From Candidatus Binataceae bacterium (GTDB taxonomy: Bacteria; Desulfobacterota; Binatia; Binatales; Binataceae), in the NCBI GenBank assembly GCA_035650475.1, contig DASRHP010000012.1, positions 422,059-486,058 of the forward strand: 64,000 bases of DNA, written 5' to 3'. Within the stretch, counting starts at the first letter, position 1. Each line of letters starts with the position of its first letter. Shown here in pieces: positions 57,062 to 64,000 of the stretch. The translations under genes were made by a program, and so were the position numbers. The notes under the pieces were generated by a model. The model was not told the origin of the DNA, did no database searches, and saw nothing but the letters and a program-made list of their open reading frames with translations.

Positions 57062-58489
57062 ATGCTTGCCTTGCCTGCCTCGCCGGCGCTCGCCCTTCGG
57101 CGATCGGCGAACCGAGAATCCGCGACCGCCCGCGGGGCGCGCGGCTGCGCAGACCGGGGCGCCGCCAGCGCCAATGGCAGAGATGAGGGCGGCGCGTCCT
57201 CGGGCACGGCGATTATCGCTGCAATTGTCCTGCTCCTCATCTACCAAGGATACAGCTTGTCGATCGTCGGTGTCGCAGCGCCTTGGATCGCCAAGAGCTT
57301 CTCGCTCAACGAGGCGCAGCTCGCTGAACTATTTGCCTGGATTTCGATTTCGGCGCTCGGCGCACTTGGGCTTGCTCGCCTGGCAGACCGCGTGGGCCGG
57401 CGGCTAATCATCCTTGCAAGTCTCGCCCTGACTCCGCTGTTTGCGCTGGGCGCAGCGCTGGCGCGCAGCCCCAAGCCCTTCGCCGTCTTCGAGATCCTGA
57501 TTTCCGCCCTCTTGGGGGGTTCGGTGTCCTCGGCGATAGCCCTGCTGGCAGAGGAGCTGCCGGGCGAGCGCCGGGCGGCGGGCCAGGCTTTTGCCGCCTT
57601 CGCGAGTGCGCTAGGAGGCGTTCTCAGCTATATCGTGATTCCTTTCCTGCTCCAGTGGGGATACTCGTGGCGATGGCTGCTGGCGCCGTGTGTGGCGGGG
57701 TTGGCGTTGGTGCTTCCGGTGGCGCGGATGCTGCCGGTGGACGGCCGCTGGGCGCGCCTGGCTGCCGCGCGTCAGGCGGGCGCGAGCCATATCTACGACG
57801 TTTTCGGTCACCTCTATCGGCGCAGGGCGCTGACGTTGCTCGGGTGTGCCGCGCTCGATTCGATGGCGGGGACTGCGGTCAATGGCTGGCTGTATTTCGA
57901 GGCGGTCTCGGTAATTGGTCTTTCGCCCCAGCAGGCCAGCACCCTGGTGGTCGTCGGGATGCTGGTGGGGATGGCAGGCTTTCCGGTGGGCGCATGGACC
58001 TCCAACCGTTTCGGCCGCGTGCCGACCGTCACCTACGTGGGCGGTGCGGCGTGGCTCGGCGCATTGGCTTTCTATTGGGGCCCGCCAAACCTGGTGACGT
58101 GGCCGCTGACATGGCTGCTGGTCGCCTATTGCTGGTTCAAACTCGCATCGAGCGTGATGACGGTCGGAGCGAATTCCGCCGCGACGGAGCTTTTCCCGGC
58201 GACATTGCGCACGACGATGATTGGATGGCAGGGGATTACCGGAGCGGTGTTCTCCATGTTTGCACAGGTCCTGATCGCGGCGCTGATCGCTCCCTTGGGA
58301 GGCCTGACTCGCGTGGTCGGATACTTCGCGCTCCTTGGCTTTCCCAGCGCCGCGCTCTTCGGCCTGTTTATCGATGAGACGCGCGGGTTGCCGCTCGAGG
58401 TCGCGGCCAAGGAAGCTGAGTGGGCCGGCGCGCAGGCTGGCGGGCTGGTCAACAGCGACCGCGCCGCTGAGCGTGGAGCGTCTGACTAG
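57062..58489 (+). CDS. MFS transporter
   Basis: 475 residues from the ATG at 57062. A long polar N-terminal tail of about 48 residues precedes the first membrane segment (AIIAAIVLLLIYQGYSL), so a later start is possible. About 12 hydrophobic segments follow. ARLADRVGRRLIILASL between helices 2 and 3 is the major facilitator signature, and FPATLRTTMIGWQG resembles the sugar/metabolite porter branch. Substrate unknown. The kelch gene begins 2 bp after its stop, so the two are likely translated together. Confidence 0.85.
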   Translation: MLALPASPALALRRSANRESATARGARGCADRGAASANGRDEGGASSGTAIIAAIVLLLIYQGYSLSIVGVAAPWIAKSFSLNEAQLAELFAWISISALGALGLARLADRVGRRLIILASLALTPLFALGAALARSPKPFAVFEILISALLGGSVSSAIALLAEELPGERRAAGQAFAAFASALGGVLSYIVIPFLLQWGYSWRWLLAPCVAGLALVLPVARMLPVDGRWARLAAARQAGASHIYDVFGHLYRRRALTLLGCAALDSMAGTAVNGWLYFEAVSVIGLSPQQASTLVVVGMLVGMAGFPVGAWTSNRFGRVPTVTYVGGAAWLGALAFYWGPPNLVTWPLTWLLVAYCWFKLASSVMTVGANSAATELFPATLRTTMIGWQGITGAVFSMFAQVLIAALIAPLGGLTRVVGYFALLGFPSAALFGLFIDETRGLPLEVAAKEAEWAGAQAGGLVNSDRAAERGASD

Positions 58490-58491
58490 AG

Positions 58492-60015
58492 ATGGCGCAG
58501 AGGCCGAAGACAACGGGTGGGCTTCGGCTGGCAGCGCTGGTTGCGCTTGCCATCTTTGGGACCCTGGCCGGGCGGAGCACGAGCGCTGCGGCTCGCCATG
58601 ACGCGTCGCACCATCGCCGGCATGGCCGGCTCACCACCCCGTCGCCGACGCCGTCGCCCACTCGGTCTCCGACTCCCACGCCGACGCCGGTGCCGGTCGT
58701 CCTGATCACCGGTGGAACCGGAATCGTCGACGTCGCGCCGACCGGCGAAAGCCCCGCCGTGCTCAACACGGCCGAGATTTACGACCCCGTGGGCGGTGAG
58801 TTTCTGCCGATCTCGCCGATGACGACCCAACGCGACCGCCACAGCGCGACAGCGCTGCCCGACGGCAGGGTGTTTATCGTTGGCGGCGTCGATACGGTGC
58901 TGGTCCCGCTCGCATCGTTTCCGGGCCCCGCGATGCCGTGGATTCTGCGCTCGACCGAAATCTTCGATCCGTCGGACGGCCGCTTCACCGCCGCGGCCAA
59001 CATGGCGGCTGCCCGCGATGAGCCGACTGCCACGGTGCTCAACAACGGCGACGTGCTGGTCGTCGGCGGCGGCGAAAGCGAGGCGGAACTCTACGTTCCC
59101 GCAACGGGCAAGTTTGCCCCGACTGGCGCGCTGGTCCTCGGGGGCCGATACGGACAAACCGCGACCCGCCTGAGTGACGGCAAGGTCCTGATAGTCGGCG
59201 GCGGTTCGGAGCAGGCCGAGATCTACGACCCGGCAACCGGCCAATTCAACGCGACGGGCAAGATGGAGAACAACCGCATCTACCATAGCGCCACGTTGCT
59301 GCCCGACGGCCGCGTTCTGATCGCTGGCGGCAGCCAGTATTCGCGCAGCGCCGCGCTCGACACCACGGAAATCTACGATCCCCGCACCGGCCTGTTTACC
59401 GCCGGTCCCAGGATGAGCGAGCCGCGCGCCGGGCATACCACGACGTTGCTCAAGGACGGCCGCGTATTGATCGCCGGCGGCAATCCCGACGCCTCAGCCG
59501 AGCTTTACGACCCCGCCGAGGACGCCTTCGTCGCGACGCTGCGGATGACCGCGGCACGCTACGGCCATAGCGCAACTCTGCTGCCCGACGGTCGGGTGCT
59601 GATCGCAGGCGGATGGAATCAGAACTACCGGCCCCAAGCCAGCGCCGAGCTGTACGACCCTTCGGTCCGCGGCTTCGTTCCCACCGGCGACATGACGCAG
59701 CCACGCGAGGGCCATACCGCCACCCTCATCCACGTGCAATGGCCGGTGCGCTGGGTCAGACCAACACCAACTCCGACGCCGAGCCCAACTCCCACGCCGC
59801 GCCCGACCGCTACGTCAAGCCCGACACCGACCCCAAAGTCGACCCGTAGCCCGACCGCGAGGTCGACAGCCGGGAGTACTCCGACACCGCACGCGACGCC
59901 TGCGGTCGCGCCGACCACCCGTCGGCCGACGCACCGGCGGGCGAAGCCAACGGCTAAGCCGTCCGCGTCGGCGGCCGCGAGTTCTACTGGCGCGCAGCCA
60001 TCGCCAGCGCCCTAA
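58492..60015 (+). CDS. Secreted seven-repeat kelch-like beta-propeller protein
   Basis: 507 residues from the ATG at 58492. A signal peptide (about residues 10-32) is followed by a Pro/Thr/Ser linker (45-66) and seven kelch-type repeats. Each repeat contains a LPDGRVLIAGG-like motif (for example SATALPDGRVFIVGG, TATVLNNGDVLVVGG, SATLLPDGRVLIAGG). A second Pro/Thr-rich tail (about 425-507) ends basic and Ala/Ser-rich. Seven repeats predict one closed propeller. No galactose-oxidase copper ligands were identified, so binding rather than catalysis is likelier. The 3' end overlaps the converging glycosyltransferase gene by 32 bp. Confidence 0.85.
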   Translation: MAQRPKTTGGLRLAALVALAIFGTLAGRSTSAAARHDASHHRRHGRLTTPSPTPSPTRSPTPTPTPVPVVLITGGTGIVDVAPTGESPAVLNTAEIYDPVGGEFLPISPMTTQRDRHSATALPDGRVFIVGGVDTVLVPLASFPGPAMPWILRSTEIFDPSDGRFTAAANMAAARDEPTATVLNNGDVLVVGGGESEAELYVPATGKFAPTGALVLGGRYGQTATRLSDGKVLIVGGGSEQAEIYDPATGQFNATGKMENNRIYHSATLLPDGRVLIAGGSQYSRSAALDTTEIYDPRTGLFTAGPRMSEPRAGHTTTLLKDGRVLIAGGNPDASAELYDPAEDAFVATLRMTAARYGHSATLLPDGRVLIAGGWNQNYRPQASAELYDPSVRGFVPTGDMTQPREGHTATLIHVQWPVRWVRPTPTPTPSPTPTPRPTATSSPTPTPKSTRSPTARSTAGSTPTPHATPAVAPTTRRPTHRRAKPTAKPSASAAASSTGAQPSPAP

Positions 60016-61108
60016 CTCCCGTGTGCGCCTGCTCGATCAATCGGCGATAGACGTGCTCGTAGCGGTCAACCATCGCCTCCACCGCGAAGCGCTTTTCAAA
60101 CTCGCGCCGGCATCCTTCGCGCGGGATCGTGTCCACGCGCTTGATCGCTGCGACCAGTTCGTCGGCGCCGCCGGCGATAAGCCCGGTGACCCCCGGCGTG
60201 ATGATTTCCGGCACCGAACCGCAGGGGCGCGCGATAACCGGCGTCCCGCACGCCATCGCTTCGATCATCGCGAGCCCGAACGGCTCGGGCCAATCGATGG
60301 TGAACAGCAGGGCGAGCGCATTGCCGAGGAACTCGCTCTTCTCGCCTTCGCTGATCTCGCCGATATACTCGATCTCCGGCGGCGCAAGGCGCGGCTTGAT
60401 CACAGTCTCGAAGTATTCGCGATCCACCACGTCAACCTTGGCCGCGATCTTGAACGGGATCCCGGCGCGTCGCGCGACGTCGATCGCGATGTCGGGCCGC
60501 TTTTCCGGCGAGATGCGGCCGAGGAAGGCGAGGTACTTGCCGGGCCGCGGGTTGAAGCGCAAGAGCTCGCGCGGCAGCCCGTGGTAAACTGTTGCCACCC
60601 AGTTCATGAACGCCAGCGGCGCGCGCTGCGCGTCGCTGATCGAGACCAGCGGCATCGTGCGGTAACGCTGGTAGACCGGACGCAGCTCTTCGATATCGAG
60701 CCGCCCGTGCATCGTCGCCACCGTCGGCACCTGCGGCGTCAGCCGCGCGAAGGGGAACGTCCAGTAGTCGATATGCGAATGGATAACGTCGAAGCGTTCG
60801 GCCGCGCCTTCGTACACGTCGCTCAGCATCGGGAGCTGGAGAAAAGCGCCGAGCTCGGGTTTGCCCATCAGCCGTAGCGCCTGCGGACACCCCGGCGCGA
60901 GGCGCGCCTTGGTGATCGAATCGCCCGAGGCAAACAGCGTAACGTCGTGTCCCCGGCGCACCAGTTCCTCGGTAATGTAAGACACCACGCGCTCAGTTCC
61001 GCCGTAGAGCTTGGGTGGAACCCGTTCGTAAAGCGGCGCGATTTGCGCGATCCGCAACGGGCGTGCGGCGCGCGTGTGAGCGCCGCTCGCATCCTTGGCT
61101 TGGTCCAT
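59984..61108 (-). CDS. GT4-family glycosyltransferase
   Basis: 374 residues from the ATG at 61108. GT-B fold: the N-terminal domain has RIAQIAPLYERVPPKLYGG and RRGHDVTLFASGDS, and the C-terminal domain has YLAFLGRISPEKRPDIAIDV and the EPFGLAMIEAMACGTPVIA nucleotide-sugar signature with the E-x7-E pair. Retaining GT4 enzymes transfer hexoses to glycans, lipids or small acceptors. Homologues with this YGGTERVV start are often annotated as MSMEG_0565-type or generic GT4; the acceptor is unknown. Confidence 0.92.
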   Translation of the reverse strand: MDQAKDASGAHTRAARPLRIAQIAPLYERVPPKLYGGTERVVSYITEELVRRGHDVTLFASGDSITKARLAPGCPQALRLMGKPELGAFLQLPMLSDVYEGAAERFDVIHSHIDYWTFPFARLTPQVPTVATMHGRLDIEELRPVYQRYRTMPLVSISDAQRAPLAFMNWVATVYHGLPRELLRFNPRPGKYLAFLGRISPEKRPDIAIDVARRAGIPFKIAAKVDVVDREYFETVIKPRLAPPEIEYIGEISEGEKSEFLGNALALLFTIDWPEPFGLAMIEAMACGTPVIARPCGSVPEIITPGVTGLIAGGADELVAAIKRVDTIPREGCRREFEKRFAVEAMVDRYEHVYRRLIEQAHTGVRALAMAARQ

Positions 61109-61162
61109 GCTGTACTCCTGAAGGAAAGATGAATCGCGGCGGCGCCGGGCCCAACATCGGCG

Positions 61163-61185
61163 GTCACCATGCCTTCCATGGTGAC
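61163..61185. promoter_or_regulatory. Perfect 9-bp inverted repeat in divergent promoter region
   Basis: GTCACCATG (61163-61171) and CATGGTGAC (61177-61185) are exact inverted repeats separated by 5 bp. A further GTGGTGAC half-site lies about 12 bp to the right. The position, midway between the divergent glycosyltransferase and alcohol dehydrogenase genes, fits an operator. Confidence 0.5.
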
Positions 61186-61295
61186 GTAGATGACGTGGTG
61201 ACGGAAGCGTTCAATGAAACTCGACGTTCGCGCCGCGTCGGCGACGGCCGGCCGCGGCTGTCATGAAATCCACCAGCTCGCGGGGGTGACGCGCG

Positions 61296-62297
61296 ATGAA
61301 AGCGATGGCGGTGTATGCGCCAGCGGCGATCGAGACCAACCCGCTGCGCGCGATCGAAATTGCCGAGCCCGAGCCCGGGCCGCGTGAAATCTGCGTGCGG
61401 ATCCGCACCTGCGGGGTATGTCGCACCGACCTGCACGTCGCCGAGGGCGACCTGCCGCCGCGCCATCCACGCATAATTCCCGGCCATGAGATCGTCGGGA
61501 CGGTCGCGCGACGCGGCGAGGGCTGCACGCGCTTCGCGCCGGGCGCGCGCGTCGGGGTGGCCTGGCTGCGCGAAACCTGCGGCGCGTGCGCATATTGCCG
61601 GCGCGGCCGCGAGAATCTCTGCCCCAACGCGCGCTTCACCGGCTACGATCACGACGGCGGCTACGCGGAGTATGCCGTCGTCCGCGAGGACTTCGCTTAC
61701 GCGATTCCCGACGCGCTCGGCGACGAGGCGGCGGCGCCGCTGATGTGCGCCGGGATAATCGGCTATCGCGCGATCCGCCGCGCCGACGTCCGTCCGGGCG
61801 CAACTGTCGGGCTCTACGGCTTCGGCGGCTCGGCCCATATCGCGATCCAGGTGCTCAAGCATTGGAAATGCCGCGTGTTTGTGATGAGCCGCGGCGGCCG
61901 CCATCAGGAGCTAGCCGAAACGCTCGGCGCCGACTGGGTCGGCCCGGCCGCCGCGGCCCCGCCGGCCCGGCTCGAGGCGGCGATCCTGTTTGCTCCCGCC
62001 GGAGAGCTGGTGCCGCCGGCGCTGGAGGCGCTCGATCGCGGTGGCGTGCTGGCGGTCGCCGGAATTTATCTGAGCCCGGTGCCGGCGCTCGACTACGAGC
62101 GCCACCTGTTTTACGAGCGCGAGCTGCGCAGCGTGACTGCCAACACGCGCGCCGACGCCGAGGAGTTCCTCCGGCTCGCGGGCGAGATCCCCGTGCGCAC
62201 GCATACGTTGGGGATGGCGCTGGGCGAGGCCAACCGCGCGCTCAACATGCTCAAGCACGACGAACTCAAGGGCGCCGCCGTGCTCCACGCCACCTGA
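61296..62297 (+). CDS. Zinc-dependent alcohol dehydrogenase (MDR, AdhP-like)
   Basis: 333 residues from the ATG at 61296. Catalytic-zinc residues are in RTCGVCRTDLHVAEG (Cys, Asp) and PGHEIVGTV (His, Glu). The structural zinc site has CGACAYCRRGRENLC. The Rossmann dinucleotide loop reads GLYGFGGSAHIAIQVL, a GxGxxA-like variant. It oxidises alcohols or reduces aldehydes with NAD(P). It resembles the 'zinc-binding alcohol dehydrogenase family' group of about 330 residues; the natural substrate is not known. Confidence 0.92.
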   Translation: MKAMAVYAPAAIETNPLRAIEIAEPEPGPREICVRIRTCGVCRTDLHVAEGDLPPRHPRIIPGHEIVGTVARRGEGCTRFAPGARVGVAWLRETCGACAYCRRGRENLCPNARFTGYDHDGGYAEYAVVREDFAYAIPDALGDEAAAPLMCAGIIGYRAIRRADVRPGATVGLYGFGGSAHIAIQVLKHWKCRVFVMSRGGRHQELAETLGADWVGPAAAAPPARLEAAILFAPAGELVPPALEALDRGGVLAVAGIYLSPVPALDYERHLFYERELRSVTANTRADAEEFLRLAGEIPVRTHTLGMALGEANRALNMLKHDELKGAAVLHAT

Positions 62298-62397
62298 GCC
62301 TCTCTTTTTGTTTTGCGCTGCGGGCGTACCGCTTTTAGTGGAGCGAGCGTCCCGGCCCGCGGGGCGGTTTGCGCCTTTCGCCGCTTGGCGTCTTTCA

Positions 62398-62427
62398 TTG
62401 ACCTCTTGGTCAGACGGCTGATAGCGT
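62398..62427 (+). promoter_or_regulatory. Candidate nuoB promoter with inverted repeat
   Basis: TTGACC (62398-62403) and a weak TAGCGT (62422-62427) are 18 bp apart. TGACC-TCTT-GGTCA (62399-62412) is a perfect inverted repeat overlapping the -35, about 60 bp upstream of the nuoB ATG, and may bind a regulator. Confidence 0.4.
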
Positions 62428-62469
62428 TGCGATGATTATTCACGGCTTTTTCGACGCCTCGAGGTAAGA

Positions 62470-63000
62470 ATGCCCACGCTCAAGAGCGAGCTTGATAAGG
62501 GAGAGGCCAATGCGCTCGGCGACGCCGCGGTCCTGACCCGGGTAGACAAAGCGATCGCATGGGCGCGCAAGTTTTCGATTTTCCCCTATCCGTTCGCGAC
62601 CGCCTGCTGCGCGATGGAGTACATGTCGCTGTCGATGACCCCCTACGACATCGACCGCTTCGGCGCACTCCTGCCGCGCTTCACCCCGCGCCAGGCCGAC
62701 CTGCTGATGGTTATCGGGACGGTCACGATGCGTCAGGCGCCGATTCTACGCCGGGTGTATGACCAGATGGCGGAGCCGAAGTGGGTGATGGCGTTCGGCG
62801 CCTGCGCCTCGACGGGCGGCTTTTACGACAATTACGCGACGCTGCCCGGGATCGATCGAATCGTCCCGGTTGACGTCTACGTGCCCGGATGCCCGCCGCG
62901 GCCGGAGGCCGTGCTCGACGCCCTGATGGCACTGCAGCGCAAGATCCAGGGGCAGAAGCAGAAGCTCGGCGCCGCGCCGATCAACGGCAAAGCGGCCTGA
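62470..63000 (+). CDS. nuoB: NADH-quinone oxidoreductase subunit B
   Basis: 176 residues from the ATG at 62470. N2-cluster cysteines lie in TACCAMEYM (tandem Cys), GACASTGG and VPGCPPRPEA, with DIDRFGA and TVTMRQAPILRRVYDQM as family landmarks. NuoB sits at the quinone-reducing end of the complex I peripheral arm. It is followed directly by nuoF; nuoA is not upstream and nuoC, nuoD and nuoE are not between. Confidence 0.95.
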   Translation: MPTLKSELDKGEANALGDAAVLTRVDKAIAWARKFSIFPYPFATACCAMEYMSLSMTPYDIDRFGALLPRFTPRQADLLMVIGTVTMRQAPILRRVYDQMAEPKWVMAFGACASTGGFYDNYATLPGIDRIVPVDVYVPGCPPRPEAVLDALMALQRKIQGQKQKLGAAPINGKAA

Positions 63001-63036
63001 CGCTGCCGTATCGGCTCTTCCCACCAGGGCCCTGTG

Positions 63037-64000
<964 letters not shown>

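Overview
This is a very GC-rich bacterial chromosome segment (about two-thirds G+C by eye), densely packed with genes on both strands. No rRNA, tRNA, phage, insertion sequence or CRISPR array was recognised. The mix of genes points to an environmental, aerobic or facultative, probably C1-using bacterium of a deltaproteobacterial-type lineage such as the Desulfobacterota_B/Binatota. The relevant genes are F420 biosynthesis, luciferase-like oxidoreductases, NAD-linked molybdenum formate dehydrogenase, methylamine dehydrogenase, a DUF6178 protein, a TIGR03960-type radical SAM protein and an ImuA-ImuB-DnaE2 mutasome. That placement is inferred from gene content only.

Layout. 1-5500: PAP2-like protein, a three-Cys ferredoxin overlapping a GNAT acetyltransferase, a guanidine-modifying (ADI/DDAH-fold) enzyme, an ABM monooxygenase, an acyl-CoA dehydrogenase and an SDR. 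5600-9650: a surface-sugar group with a UDP-glucuronate decarboxylase-like SDR, an ArnB-like aminotransferase and a divergent polytopic PMT/ArnT-like membrane protein. 9650-17930: L,D-transpeptidase, PcrA/UvrD helicase, RlmE, BFN-PDZ lipoprotein, DUF6178 and ThiD. 17975-24657: a nitrate-reductase-associated-family protein divergent from the formate dehydrogenase operon fdsG-fdsB-fdsA-fdsD-fdhD. 24658-30790: a 253-bp spacer, B12-binding radical SAM protein, SH3 protein, MFS transporter, LLM oxidoreductase and pirin. 30830-37030: a minus-strand run of methyltransferase, LLM oxidoreductase and amidohydrolase, then AlkA, a PEP-mutase-family protein and a GFA protein.

37150-43150 is the minus-strand SOS-type mutagenesis operon imuA-imuB-dnaE2, preceded by a sharply AT-rich leader. 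43400-45634 holds a cupin and the two structural subunits of a tryptophan-tryptophylquinone amine dehydrogenase (mauB-mauA) without the usual mauE/D/G neighbours. 45942-51113 is an F420 cluster (cofG-cofH-cofD-cofE) followed by a polyprenyl synthase. 51269-54926 encodes 2-oxoacid dehydrogenase E1alpha, E1beta and E2. The rest is an ABC exporter, MFS transporter, seven-bladed kelch protein, GT4 glycosyltransferase, zinc alcohol dehydrogenase, and nuoB next to nuoF, which runs off the window end.

Functional links. Methylamine dehydrogenase would release formaldehyde and ammonia, the Fds formate dehydrogenase would oxidise the resulting formate to CO2 with NADH formation, and complex I (nuoB/nuoF) would reoxidise NADH. 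F420 could serve the LLM oxidoreductases.

The most unusual observations are a 36-bp palindromic repeat carried in frame inside both imuB and dnaE2, with a diverged copy supplying the end of alkA, and a 47-bp palindrome inside the E2 linker. A promoter bracketed by two TetR-type operators upstream of the GFA gene and a mauBA pair stripped of maturation genes also stand out.
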